A stretch of DNA of 64,000 bases from the NCBI GenBank assembly GCA_964030785.1, contig OZ034978.1, forward strand, positions 11,219,953 to 11,283,952. Direction: 5' to 3'. The position numbers and the translations under genes were made by a program. Below, piece after piece: positions 22,737-34,245 of this stretch; the stretch's first letter is position 1, and each line of letters opens with the position of its first letter. Under the pieces are notes generated by a model. The model had not been told where the DNA came from, ran no database searches, and saw only the letters and a program-made list of their open reading frames with translations. The DNA comes from Siderastrea siderea (lineage: Eukaryota; Cnidaria; Anthozoa; Scleractinia; Rhizangiidae).

Positions 22737-22841
22737 CCCCGAATATCTCTAGTCTCCTACGCAGCCGCTCTTAGGGTCGTGACGCAACGCTCCTTGGGGA
22801 GGAGCGTCGCGTGACGACCCTAAGAGCGGCTGCGTTGGAGA
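22737..22841. repeat. ~105 bp near-perfect hairpin
   Basis: The sequence reads AGTCTCCTACGCAGCCGC... to its reverse complement with a ~5-base loop (TGGGG). The arms contain CTCTTAGGGTCGTGACGCAA. It sits at the 5'-truncated end of the Penelope-like insert and may be a separate MITE. Confidence 0.8.
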
Positions 22842-25219
22842 CTACTCGGTGCATAACCAGTTTATGACACCTGACGTCTTTCTGGCTGAGGTTTGAGGGT
22901 TTTTAGGTGTCAGGGGAAAGCTGCCTAACATTAAGCTCTTAAACATTTGCTAGAGGGATTTCTTTGATTACTCACGAGTGTTTTATCAACAACAACAACA
23001 ACAGACAAACTAGAATAAGGTGTCAACCATTTCCTCGCCCTACTGGCCAACCCCGGTGGGGAAACGGCTGAGGCCGAACCAGATAAAACAAGTTAGAGAA
23101 ATGTCTTTCTGCTGGATTTAAGACTTAAAAAAACAAAAACAAAAACAAGAACAAAAACAAGACTAACATGAAATAGGAGTCCATACAAAAAGAAGTATAC
23201 TAAAATAAAAGAAACTGTCGAACCTAAACAAGACAGATTTTCTAGGCTAGTTTGCGCACATCCCACTTACCCAACCCCACTTCATTCATTGGCTATTTCC
23301 AATCTAGAACTCGCCGGTCTCTGTTTGCTATGAAGGCTAGGAGCATTGCTACTCCCCCCTGGAAGAGATGTTAGTCCGCTGCTGTAGGTCTGTCTGCTTA
23401 ACCTTATTTTATTCTCTCTTCAGATCGATGACATGATCAACGAAGTTAAATTTAGTAATTATGCTGCGACGGGAAAATACGTCACTGAGATCGATCTGGG
23501 TGAATTTATAAAGCGTAAGTATTGGAGCTGTGCTTTGAAATATTTTAGAGCTGTTTTTTTTTCCATGAGGATACTAACATTTAAATTAAACCGGACCTCA
23601 TCATTCCCAGTAGCTGAGAGAAGTGGCCTCATGTCCATAGACTAGCTGGGGTATACAAAGGGTAAAAGGGTTACTGTTGTTAAACAGTTGATTTGTTATA
23701 ATTTTGCAGTGTATGTCAACCATCGTCCAGCTTTTGGTCTATCACCGTCTGAATTACATGAAGCATTTACTAAGCTTGGGACTCCAGGTGATGAGGGATT
23801 CGCCATTGACCGCGACAGACTTCTTTCTCTACTGCAGAACAAAGGTACGAAACAAACTGAATTAGCGTAACTCTTCATGTCGAAGTCGTGTGATAAGAAG
23901 CGGAGTGAAAATCCTTCAGAATGGAATAAAAGCTCTTAGATTCTCCCCATCTTATGGAAGCCGACCCCCATGCAGGACCGGTATCTACTGTTATGTGATC
24001 GGTGATCCACATTTTCACAACTCAAATGCGTTTTGTGATTGAACGAGAACGTGTCACGTGTCATGTGTCATGTGTAATAAAAGTAGAATAAAAACCAAAT
24101 GGCCAGTTACAGTAGACCTCCTCAAATGCTCGCAATCTTGAATGATACTCGTTTTTCTTGGTTAATTTTGTTGCTCAGTTGTTTACTATTGGCTCTCTCG
24201 AAGTCCCACTTTTTGAACAGCGATAGACTCGAGATAGCTCGAGTCGCCTGCACCGTAAACAAACTTTATAAAATTAAAACAAAAAACTTAAACATGTATC
24301 CTAAAAAAGCAAAGAGGGGGACATTGGGGTTTGCGGTATTGGGCACCCCCCAATATCCCCCTCAGCAAACAAACAAACTTCTATTGCCGTCAACCCGTAT
24401 TTCAGAATCTGTGATCTGCAGTTGAGCAGAACGATGACACATTCTAGTTTTCCTTTGTTTGTTGTTTTCAGTAAATGTGATGGAAAGACGGGGACGGACT
24501 GGTGCAACTGTACCCCAAGTTTCTTATCTTTTGACAGGGAGCAACACCAGAGAAAAGTTGCTTTATTCTTTCTTTTAGCAAAGGAAAAGACGAAACTTTT
24601 CTCTGGCGGTGCAGTTTCTTTTTTTTGCTAGAAGAGAAACGTGGGGATTGCAAAATGCTAAATCCTTCCCTTTCGTTTGCAACACACATGTAACTCTGTT
24701 AAAATCACTTGGGGTAAGGAACAGCAAATGGTTGATGTCTCGCCGAGTCGTGTTTCAGTTGGTTATTCTCGGTTCACAGGGAAAGAACGGTTCTCTGAGT
24801 GACTATCATGTATAACTAAGGGATGTAGTTTATTTATTCATTCATGTATGAAAGGAAAAAGCACCAATGTATTTTGCCCTCAGTAAAAATCTAGCATTCC
24901 TTACAACTATCATTAAATTTCTGTTTTGCTTCTCCCAGGTGAGCATATGACAGAAGCCGAGTTGGCCGAGTTCATGTCCATATTACTGGGTTTTGGAGAA
25001 TTAGTTGGTAGCGCGGAGACTGGGACTTACGACGCATCCAACGCCAGCGAGCTGTTAAGAGAGCATCTTCCGGAGAACATTACCGCTGACAATTTTGCGG
25101 CACATGTCTTGGGTTTTGCAACGGAGGGAGAAAGGGATGCTAGTGCTAGCGCTAGTTAAAACTGTTTTTTTTTCGACACAGAAAGAGTCGAATTGTTTTT
25201 TATTTGTTTTATAGTAGCT

Positions 25220-25225
25220 AATAAA
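25220..25225 (+). terminator. Poly(A) signal of CFAP251 copy C
   Basis: AATAAA about 60 bp after the stop codon, in a stretch also conserved in copy A. Confidence 0.5.
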
Positions 25226-25649
25226 GTGAAAAAAGTTTGTGGCTTCTGGGAATCAAACGCAATTTCTCAGAATGTTAGAATAATCCGCAAACATTTGCGT
25301 CAGATATTCACTGCGCCAAAGAATCAATCCTTGGCTGTACATATGTAAAAATGTTCACCCTACGTGTGTAAAAATAATATTCCAGTAGAACCAGTTGCTA
25401 ATAAACTTTTAAATATTTAAAAACGTTTGAAATTTGGTTGTTGTTGTTGTATCTGGAACAGGCGCTAATTTCTTCCAATAATACAAAACCATTGTGCTAG
25501 AATAATCTACCTTTTGAGTCTATGAATGAAATCCAAAAGTGTGAGCATCCAAATGAATAGTATAAAGCAGCAGTGCCTCTCTGTAGAACTTCTTCTTTCG
25601 CTGTAAAAGATGGTTTTAATCTATGAGTCGAAAGTGTCACCATTCAAAC

Positions 25650-26310
25650 ATTGCAGTCCACTATTTCAACTCCACTACACAGCAGACATTATACGTTCCA
25701 ATAGGTTTATTTTAATGCATTTCGGCCGAACACCAACGACACTTCCAAGCACATTTACAATAATGTGAGTACAATAATACAAATGTACAATATAAGTTTA
25801 GTCAAAATCCATAAAATAATACAATGCTAATGACGAACCAGAGCTGAGCAACCACTCACATAAACGGAGGCCAGAAAAAAACTGTCACCCCCCAAAAAAC
25901 CCTTTGGGGAAAAATATGTGGCAGGAAATCTGAGTAGGATCCAATGCTCAAACTCTCTAACCCTTCCTACGAGGCCCTATATAGTGCTGTACAGTAAGTA
26001 CAATATGCACTGAAGTTCTTATGCAGTAAGTGATAGCATAAACAAAGAAAAAATTTGAAAACAACTAAAGCCGAGTGGTGCAGGCCTAGAATGACTAACC
26101 ACGTGCGATACTTCCTTCATAACGAAGTACGGTACCCACAATGCACTACAACAATAGTGCCCAGCCCCTGCCCTGCTGTTCCCGTGCCGTCGAAATATTA
26201 ATTTCTGTCTAATTTGTTGCCTACGTTACTCAAACGCCAGAAATTACATTTTCTGTCGGAATTGTGGGTGCCCCTGGGGATTAAGGGTGTTACGCTTCTA
26301 TTGTCATTGT
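25650..26310. other. Intergenic, possible retroelement remnant
   Basis: No gene is recognisable. The stretch AGGTTTATTTTAATGCATTT with GGCCGAACACCAACGACA (about 25,701-25,742) looks like the reverse complement of a retroelement 3' region, but no coding trace supports this. Confidence 0.35.
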
Positions 26311-26319
26311 GACCAGTAA

Positions 26320-26525
26320 ATTACACTTTATTCGTGCCAGGGGAACCGCAGCAGCGAGTATAGCAGAGATGTTGGTTTTGAGCAGCGGGGAAAACCGGAG
26401 TACCCGGAGAAAAACCTCTCATATTACAAGAACCAACAACAAACTCAAACCCACATCTCACATAGAGTCGAACCCGGGTCACAATGGGAGACGAGTGCTC
26501 TCACTGAGCCATCCCTGCTCCTCCC
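26320..26525 (-). mobile_element. tRNA-derived SINE, minus strand
   Basis: On the minus strand an A-box-like GGATGGCTCAGTGAGAG (about 26,498-26,514) and B-box-like CCCGGGTTCGACTC (about 26,465-26,478) are followed by a body containing GGTTTTTCTCCGGGTACTCC. The spacing and the lack of an acceptor stem identify a SINE. Confidence 0.7.
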
Positions 26526-27348
26526 TATTGATGTGGATAGCGGACTGCCTCGTCCCCAGGCGCCGGTTTAGAGCGGGCAAACAGGGAGTGCGGGGCGTCG
26601 TGGGAAGGATGCAAAACGCGGTCCACCAGCTGCAGTGAACCTATCCCACGATGTCACGCGCACCATCATATAATAAGGAGGGACAACTGGGGACGAGGCA
26701 GGACGGCGGATTCAGCTGCTCCTTTACTGGCGTCTCATTTACATTTTACATGCAAAGCAGTAGGTTTTCGGAGGATAGGGGGTGTCTGTGAACTATACCA
26801 CCGAATTATTTTACTTTTTTCACGAAATTAATTCCCCAATCGATTATTTTCTTCTTAAAGTTTGTTATTGTCTCGTTGATATCACAAGATGATATGGAAA
26901 TTAAAAGATATTTCCCAAAATACTTGAAATTGGGAAGGGGTAAGAAATTAAAGCTCGTCAAGTCGAGAGGCGGAAACGCAAACTAGTATAGAAGAAAGAC
27001 AATATTGATAAAAATGTTCTAAATACGTTAGGTGTTTTGCTTCATTATCACATGCAACACTTGGCTTCATTTCATCCTCAAAACCTGCAAGAAATAGAAG
27101 GTCATCAGCATGCACTTGTCCCTAGAACCACCTGTCCATCTTAGCCGGCGCGGCATCTGGGAACGAGCAGCTATTTTTCACTGCGTCACTCCCTCGTCGC
27201 TATCAATTTGGCCGTTCGCAAGCGTCGACGTAAACTTCAGGTAATACGTCCATTTGTCGTGTAAACAGAAGCACTTTGATTCGTAACCCGCTTCAATATT
27301 TGATTTAATACAATTTGGTTTTCTATTTTCGATTCAGGGATTAATGCC

Positions 27349-28266
27349 ATGATGTACAGCATCTACGTTACCAACAAAACTCCTAAGCTAGTCTACATTC
27401 GCCTACAGCACGAAAAACTCTCAGCTGTCAATCCGAGTTTTCACCACAAATTAAACAAGCTGGAAGGTTACATGGAGGAAGACAGTCTGAGACCATACTT
27501 GCTTCGATGGGGCTTTAGTTTGATTCCTCCAAAAGAGACTATGCCTTTTCCAGTTGATGTTGCAAATGATGGACCCCGGAAATATCTGAAATATCTGTCG
27601 TTGTGTGACGCATGTAATTTGTGGGCTATGGACTTTGAAATGAATTGTATGAGGTATGGATGCCTATTCATCGAAAGTAAGTCTGTGGCCGTGCGCCGGG
27701 CCGTGCGCAACGACGTGCGGCGAGCGATATGGAGGGAGCAGATATTTCATTTCAACCAAGCTAATCCTGAGCCATTGTGGTCTCCAGCAAAGACAGGAGA
27801 CGCATTACCTGCTAACATCGTAAAGATCGGCTTTCAGAAGGGCCTTGACGTTTATTTCGGTCGATCTTCCAACAGTGGTGCACCTCGAAAAGTCAGTGTC
27901 GATAGTGACGGTCGGTTAAGCAGTTGGAAACCAATTAACGATGATCTCGAGACCGACGAAAGTGGTCATATCTTACGCGACACGGGCCATGAGTTTGTTC
28001 GAGCGAAAGCTGGTGATCCCGTGCCTCCGCATGCTGTCGTTACAGGTGTAAGTGAACCCGAAGGTTCACTTTACCTTGGAAGGGTCGGCGGAAACATTCC
28101 ATGTACCATCAGCACCGAAGGTGGCAACATAAAATCGTTTTGCTATCAGTCAAAAAAAGTTCAAAGTGGTGAGATTTTGGTGCTGACAAATGACCCGAAC
28201 ATTATAAAGAATCAGGCTCGAAGCTCGTTGAGCAAGGGACGGTCATCAGGAACTGAAATTATTTAG
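27349..28266 (+). CDS. DM9-repeat protein, intact single-exon CDS (305 aa)
   Basis: The product has an N-terminal region of unknown family (residues 1-110; Cys at 86, 89, 100 and 105), a basic linker (111-130, Arg-rich), then two DM9 repeats. Repeat 1 is at about 142-205 (DALPANIVKIGF, VYFGRSS) and repeat 2 at about 214-280 (GDPVPPHAVVTGV, SLYLGRVGG). DM9/DUF3421 repeats occur in invertebrate proteins; some bivalve members bind mannose and act in immune recognition. A lectin role here is inference. No signal peptide or membrane segment is evident. A polypyrimidine tract and CAG at about 27,337 just upstream suggest a spliced 5' UTR with in-frame stops before the ATG, supporting this start (Met2 is an alternative). 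The basic linker is coded by a locally GC-rich stretch (27,690-27,730) that differs from copy A. Confidence 0.8.
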   Translation: MMYSIYVTNKTPKLVYIRLQHEKLSAVNPSFHHKLNKLEGYMEEDSLRPYLLRWGFSLIPPKETMPFPVDVANDGPRKYLKYLSLCDACNLWAMDFEMNCMRYGCLFIESKSVAVRRAVRNDVRRAIWREQIFHFNQANPEPLWSPAKTGDALPANIVKIGFQKGLDVYFGRSSNSGAPRKVSVDSDGRLSSWKPINDDLETDESGHILRDTGHEFVRAKAGDPVPPHAVVTGVSEPEGSLYLGRVGGNIPCTISTEGGNIKSFCYQSKKVQSGEILVLTNDPNIIKNQARSSLSKGRSSGTEII

Positions 28267-28776
28267 GATTATTTGCAGGTCTTCGTTTTTATCTTTTGGC
28301 AGTGTAGCTAGAATACGATTCCTTTTACTGTGAAGCTAAACTGCTCTAAAATTAATGTAGTGACTATATGGTAATGTCAATAACAAGGTATGGCGTCAAA
28401 TGCATGAACAATAGTCCCTTTAGCTAAAAATATACATGGAATAATGAACAGTGCAGTTAGGAGGTTTGTTCTGAAGCACCGTTTCAATCCACGTGAAATT
28501 TGTTCAGTATTTAGTTCTAGACGTTTCCGTTAGGAAAATATTTCTAGGAAAATACTGCAAAATAAGCTGCTAATATTTTTACTCCACTGTGGACTGAGAA
28601 GCTTTGTTTCCATTCGATTTGCAGATCTCGTTCATGTACATCGAACGGCATCTGAACAATAGCCTGTCGCGAGTGATAGACAACAAAACTCCCTTGTTGT
28701 TAGAAAAGCAAGATGTTTCACGCTTCATAAGGTCCAGACAAGTGTTATGACGTATTCTTACACAAACAACTAACAA

Positions 28777-28856
28777 TAGGTAAAAATTGTTTTAAAAGTT
28801 GAAAATACTGAAGGCTTTTATATTTTAACTTTAAAAAACAATTTTACCTAAGTTTT
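28777..28856. repeat. 80 bp palindrome (MITE-like)
   Basis: TAGGTAAAAATTGTTTTAAA at the left and its near reverse complement at the right, with a short loop. Confidence 0.7.
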
Positions 28857-29674
28857 TAAAACATTTTATTGCGCAAATATGTCTATTTATGAAAGGAACA
28901 TTTCTGTGCGTTTATCTGTATGCCAGTGTCTCTGCTCGTAATTGGGTCTTCCCGCGGACAAGACAGCAACCGACCAGCAGCCTGGGAACACACAAACATT
29001 TCCTGCAATATTTTCCAAACGTGATACAGCTTACCAGCGGTGTCATTGCCCCTAGTGGCAGTCAGTTAATATAATGATCACCCTCCCGAAAAAAAGTCGT
29101 GATATCCTACGAGAAGCCAAAGTGAAATAGGCTAAAATTGAGGCTAAAGGCAACTTGTCAATTGTCATTTTATTGTGTTTTAGCCGAGTAAATGATCGCT
29201 GGTTGTATTTGTGGTACTATTTTCATAGTGTGTTATTAATAAAAAAAATGTCAAGTTGTTTCGTGTTGCCATCAAAGTTCAGATATGAGTGCTACGACTG
29301 TGTTGTTTTGCGGCAAACGTGAGTGAAAGAAACATTTCCATCCGATTTGTTACAAGCTTTAATTATGTCGGTGCCTCTGTTCGTGATGAATTCATGACTT
29401 ATACCCTGTCTTCACGTACTCGTTTTCAGTCGTTTTTGTTTAAAAACATTTTTTTTTCCGTCTGGACAAGCCTTTCGTCCACGCGAAAATGACTAAACGA
29501 CGCCTAAAACGAAATTGACTGAAAACGCTTAGAAATCAGAGATTTTCAAAAACGCTGTACAAAGTGGAGATTAATTTATCTTTTACTTGTGGACGGTAAG
29601 AGCGGACTAAACCGGAGATTTTTAATACAGGTCTATACCGTTTTGCCGGTCTATACGGCCGCTTCCCATGGTTT

Positions 29675-30051
29675 GAGTTTATTTCGGTCGACCTTCCTAC
29701 AGCGGTGTACCTTGCAGTGTCCGTGTCACTAGTGGTGGTATGTTACACATTCAGAAACTAATTGGTGTTCTCACGTCCGACGAAAGTGGCGATATCATGC
29801 GCAACACGGGCCATGAATTTGTTCGAGCCAAAGCTGGTGATCCCGTGCCTCCTCATGCTGTCGTTACAGGTGTGAGTGAACCCGAAGGATCTCTGTACCT
29901 TGGAAGGGTCGGCGGAAACATTCCGTGTACCATCATGATCAGCACCGAAGGTTGCAACAGAAAATCATTTTGCTATCAGTCAACAAAAGTTCAAAGTGGT
30001 GAGAGTTTGGTGCTGACAAATGTCCCGGGCATAAAGAAAGGACCAGTCTAG
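29675..30051 (+). pseudogene. DM9-repeat gene fragment (copy D)
   Basis: The fragment matches the intact DM9 gene from about residue 167 (FGRSS-like FGRPS) to near the C-terminus. It covers the end of repeat 1, where the frame is disturbed, and all of repeat 2 (GHEFVRAKAGDPVPPHAVV, SLYLGRVGG), with a small insertion before the STEG motif and a stop at 30,051. There is no N-terminal half. The 3' flank also resembles that of the intact gene. Expression as a one-repeat protein from 29,740 is possible but unsupported. Confidence 0.7.
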
Positions 30052-30059
30052 GAGATTGT

Positions 30060-30985
30060 TGAGCTAAGGGTGAAGGAATTGATACTTTTTGGAATTTGCT
30101 TGGTTGTTGTCTTTCGGCAGTGTAACTATAGTAAGATTCCTTTTACTGTCAAATTAAACTGCCCTAAAATTTAATGCAGTGACCAACGTTATAAAAAAAA
30201 AATACGACAGTGTGGTATCGTATCCTAGCGAAATCTCTTTCTAAATGTTTGCTCTGGCATTTAGTTTGGTTTTTCCAAACTGTTCACATCTGTCTGGTTT
30301 ACTTCCTTTTACATGGAAAAATGTTTTACTTCCCTCCATTTGTAAGGAGTTGTGGTCTCGCAGACATGGGTGAGGTCAAGGTGAGTGTTGTGAAGGGTGC
30401 AACATCCCAACCCAACGATATGCTCAAAATACAGGAATTGACTATTTTTTTACAATATATTTAATAATTATTCGCCAAAGGCGAAGTAAATATTCGCCAA
30501 TATTTACCGAGCCTGAGGCCAACAACACAAAAAAAAGTAACTTAGGTTAGCAGCCGCGCCTTGAAATGTTATATTCACCAGGTAGCGCGGTGAAAACAGT
30601 GGCTAAAATTCTACCAGCTACAATTATGTTTATAATAGAACAAACAGATACGCGGGACCAATTTGGAAGGAAAAATGTAGGTTTTTTATTTAAATTGCAG
30701 ATAAGCTCATTAAGCTATTCAATATTCATTTTTTTCTTCGCACCTTCAGCACGAGGAAAGCGAATGAGGCCGCAACAGCAAAATATAACATTGCAGTCAG
30801 TTTATTTCGCTGAAAAAAGTTAAATAACAGTTTTAAACTCCATTAAGATATGTTTGGAACAAGGAAAATGGTTAGCTGAGTCAGCTTGAAGGCCACCCCT
30901 GTCTTTGGAGAGATTATTCGCTGTCAGACCATTCCCTGAATGGATAAGTAATAAGCAACGACAAATTTGAAACCCGTTCATCAAT
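30060..30985. other. Intergenic, no supported gene
   Basis: AT-rich, with a small TTCGCC/GGCGAA inverted motif at 30,470-30,515. Two open frames under 90 codons have no family resemblance. Confidence 0.4.
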
Positions 30986-31226
30986 CTTCAGGTAAGATAG
31001 CTGTAAAATTCTTATAATATTCTTTATTACACTCGTGGCATTCATTGCCGTTCGTATTTAGATATAGCTAAGGTTCGACGGTCAAAAAATAACACACCGT
31101 CGCTTGACAGTTATTGAGCTTCATTTGTTATTCGAAGATTAAATTCTGGGCCATATTTGGCACCTGCGTGTTATATGTGTGCATTCAAGTGATATATATT
31201 TTGAACGCTTCCAGAAATACATATAT

Positions 31227-31366
31227 CTTATTAGACGGTTTAGTGTGTAGTATCGTGGGATATTTTTACGAGTCCCGCCGTATTTTGGCGAGCCCGTAGG
31301 GCGAGTCAAAATACAAGAGACGAGTAAAAATATCCCACGATACTACACACTAAACCGTCTAATAAG
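31227..31366. repeat. Near-perfect hairpin with ~47 bp arms
   Basis: CTTATTAGACGGTTTAGTGT... and its exact reverse complement enclose a loop of about 45 bases containing GGCGAGCCCGTAGGGCGAG. Confidence 0.9.
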
Positions 31367-31742
31367 GGATTTATTATTCAACTTAGCTACAAAATAGAAA
31401 AGTGGTTTATAAACTGCCTGAGTTGCGTGACAAACTAACGTGACTTCTGAGCAGCGAGTGTGCGCGCCAGCGGAGTCAGGTTTCGCGCGCTTGACGTGAG
31501 GTTGTTGTTGATTGGTCAAAAACGAAAACTTGTCAAACCTGTGTCAATCGAGCGAAGCGTCGGGATTTTATTTCAAACTTGCAAGGAAAACAAAGATGGA
31601 ACAAGGCAAAACTGAATTATTTTGGGGTTTACAGTTAGATAAACAACAATGTTCTTGGTCACCGAGTAAAACTACGAAAAGAAAGAACTCGACAGAACAA
31701 ACAGAACTCGAAAGTCAAGTCAAACAAAGTTAAACAGCACTT

Positions 31743-32151
31743 CAAGCTCAGTCATCTTCGTCCGAATCACTAACCACGGGTCGTTTTGGAAGAGATAGCG
31801 GTGGAGATTTCTGACCGACAACAATTGTGCATTTGTTGAAGACAGCTCCTGAGAAATGATGGGTTCCGTTTCCTGACTTTGACAAACAAATGACATAAAA
31901 GGTTGTTAAGTTCCTCGGCGGGAATTTCTTCAATGGCCCTTGTTTCTTTAACGGACTTGAGGTCAGTTTTTGTATTTTCTGTTGTATTTTAATACGTTTC
32001 GATTTTCTTCAATAAATAAAGAAATTTCACTGTCGTCTAGGTGATTGCTTGTCTCTAGGACCTCGTTTTCGTTAAAAACCTCAAAATTTGGTAAGCATTC
32101 ATTGTTTTCTTCCGGAAAAACGAGCGTTTCGGCCATTTTTTCATCGTTCAC
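31743..32151 (-). pseudogene. Crypton-like (DUF3504-type) recombinase remnant, internally deleted
   Basis: An acidic N-terminal stretch starts at ATG 32,151 and reaches SLFIEENRNV. It continues, after a frame change near 31,990, as TDLKSVKETRAIEEIPAEEL and LFVKVRKRN. That pattern resembles the N-terminal domain of Crypton-derived DUF3504 proteins. A different frame then gives HFSGAVFNKCTIVVGQ and a tail ending SDSDED, which resembles the C-termini of such proteins. The catalytic tyrosine-recombinase core is missing. Assignment is by remembered family pattern. Confidence 0.45.
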
Positions 32152-32477
32152 CTTGTAAGCCTAAAGCCTGACGTGGCATTTGTAGAAAACCTGTCAAACC
32201 GGTCTTCTGGAGTACAAATACCGTGGGATATTTGTACTCGTTTTGGGTGTTATTTGTACTCTACTGAATGCAGTTGAATAATAAAGGCTCATACCATGAA
32301 CTACATTTTTGTCTGTTTTCTGAGTAATAGTTGCATGTAGTGTTGGACTTTTTACGTTCAATAGCGACTCGCAGTTTGTAAATCAGTTCATTTCTAAATA
32401 ACACAATAAAAGTACTTATTACTCATGGAGCTTTACAGTAAAAATTCTGACTTGCTTTACTTAGCAGTTAGGGAGCG

Positions 32478-32602
32478 ATTTTAGAATACCCGGCCACTTA
32501 TTTACATCTCTCTCAACGCTTTCAAGAACGAGACATACAGAAACAAAAGGATCTATTCAAATTCAATGAGATGCAAAAAAGTGGCCGGGTATTCTAAAAT
32601 TT
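32478..32602. mobile_element. 125 bp MITE
   Basis: ATTTTAGAATACCCGGCCAC and its reverse complement are the ends; unit 2 lacks it. Confidence 0.75.
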
Positions 32603-33829
32603 AGCCGCAGTTAGATCTCAAATTATAGTGTTTTTATTTTTCCTGTGTGCAGGCGGGTACCTTTATGTGTCATTTCAAGTTTAATCTCCACATCTCAGCT
32701 TACTTGGTGATTCTTTACGAACAAGTATCATGAGGTATGTATAACAAGAACGACTTTCCTTTTAAGGGGAGAGTTTGCCTTTATTCTTAGAATTTCTTTT
32801 CATCTGGGAGAAATTCCAAAAAAGCATAATACGTTTTCCTCTTAAAAAAATCATCAAATTGAGGTCGGCCAAAATACAGAGATTTTCCAACTGGGGATTT
32901 AGGTGAGTGGGTCCACCACCCTATCTGTTCTCCGTTTTTTTTTTTTTTGAAACATTTGCTTTTTACTTAATTCCGTTTTTTGTGTGTGTGTGCTCAAAAT
33001 TTCCTTTCGTCTCCACCCTTTCATTGCTACGATTGCTGTAATTATAGGCAAGTCTATAAACGCCATTGATGTAATGGGTTTAAATAAATGGGTTTTTGTC
33101 TTCTTGGTTTTAGGACCCAATCTATATCAATAAGGGGGACCTTCCTGGCCTTTCCCTGGTGTGTTTCGACTTGTGTATGTATGTAAAAACAGACAAGTTA
33201 GCCAACACATCTAAACTTAATTTGCATTTGTGCAGGTAAAAGAAAAGCTATGAATGATAGAAGACAACAGAGGAAATATCAACCTCAACACAGCATATTT
33301 TAAGAGGTGAGGTTTAGTACAGAACTCTAATGTGTTACACAAATTCTGTTTACACTTGAAATAAGGTGCTGGTTTTAGGGAACAAGTCTGTAAAAAGGGA
33401 ACAATATTTTCGATATTTCGGCTCAAACGGAGACGTTTTTTTTGAGAACTGACCTAAGCCCCTCGTTCCTCTAGAGGATGGAGGACGGTGGCTTTTTCGT
33501 ACCTCTATTCTGGCGTATAAAATTTTTGGTAAGCAAGATAAGGAGCCAAGTTAAGTTTACTAAATGTTAATATTATTCAAGTCGAGTAAATTAACAAGTA
33601 TTTCTCAATTAACCACGTTTTTCTCACTCCAGGTAAATATTAGCCTTAGAATGGAAAAAATGAATGGAGGTAACATCAACCATACCATGACATTCATTTA
33701 AAAGAGGTGAGATTTCAAATTGTGATGGAATTGATATTGTGATCGAAGCCGAAGCCGGTTCTGTTTAGGTGTGGAATACATGTAGAGTGTGATCAAAATA
33801 TGTTGTTCTGGGGTTGTTCTGGTTTTAAA

Positions 33830-33945
33830 TATTGTTTCCTAACAATAGCCTATTGCTGGAATAACAATAGGCTATTGTCAACAAACAACAGTTAGGATGC
33901 CTCTTAACTTAGGAGGGCTTCGTGAATCTAGCCCCTGGTTCCAAC
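33830..33945. mobile_element. Short hairpin element
   Basis: An inverted CAATAGCCTATTG/CAATAGGCTATTG pair is followed by the AGGAGGGCTTCGTGAATC end seen at 19.7 kb. Absent from unit 2. Confidence 0.45.
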
Positions 33946-34245
33946 CAGGGATAGTGTACCTACTAAGTGGAAACCCCAATCCCCTCCCCCACAAAACAAA
34001 TTTCTGCGAGGAGGGACGGGAAAGGTAGCTGGAAGGGGCTGATGGTGACCTCTTTACCTTCTCCTTTATATCGTCTTAACTTTAATGCCAAGCATTTCTT
34101 CATTTAATTAATGTTTATCTCCTTGCAGTTAAACGTGCGAAAAGGCACATAAGACAGCATAAACTCCAATCGTGTCATTCTTTAAAAAAATTGGTGAGTT
34201 AACTAGCTTAGTGTCGTTACTGACTTCGTTCTTTACTGGTACTGA

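Larger units (their letters stand above)
22250..22844 (-). mobile_element. 5'-truncated Penelope-like element insertion
   Basis: A 595-bp insert is flanked by an 11-bp direct repeat CTCGGTGCATA at 22,239-22,249 and 22,845-22,855. The homologous intron of copy B has one such site (CTCGGTGTATA near 8558-8568), so this is a clean insertion. It carries the end of a GIY-YIG endonuclease on the minus strand, the 3' region with GAAACGTCTGAGGA typical of these elements, and a terminal palindrome. Confidence 0.75.
19082..25159 (+). pseudogene. CFAP251: CFAP251 copy C, 3' half of gene with one interrupted exon
   Basis: Exons: 19082-19153 ([19 protein letters not shown], end of the WD region), 20234-20325 (a WD blade, [17 protein letters not shown]), 21407-21460 and 21758-21832 (one exon split by inserted DNA), 22036-22141 (YIMRALGFYPTEQE), 23424-23514, 23710-23844 and 24939-25159 (terminal, TAA). 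Phases agree across the junctions. Most introns are GT-AG, but the donor after 21832 reads ATGAGT, so GT has become AT. The insert adds in-frame stops after IPFY. If the exon is included the product truncates; exon skipping would be needed for a C-terminal product. Downstream exons remain clean, so the damage looks recent. All upstream CFAP251 exons are absent because copy C begins at a duplication junction. Confidence 0.82.
31227..32287. mobile_element. ~1.06 kb inverted-repeat insert in unit 1
   Basis: Unit 2 lacks this block: after GAAAAATAC it continues with the sequence that follows 32,287 in unit 1. The insert contains a hairpin (31,227-31,366) and a body bounded by TTTATTATTCAACT (about 31,371) and AGTTGAATAATAAA (about 32,274-32,287). 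Confidence 0.7.
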
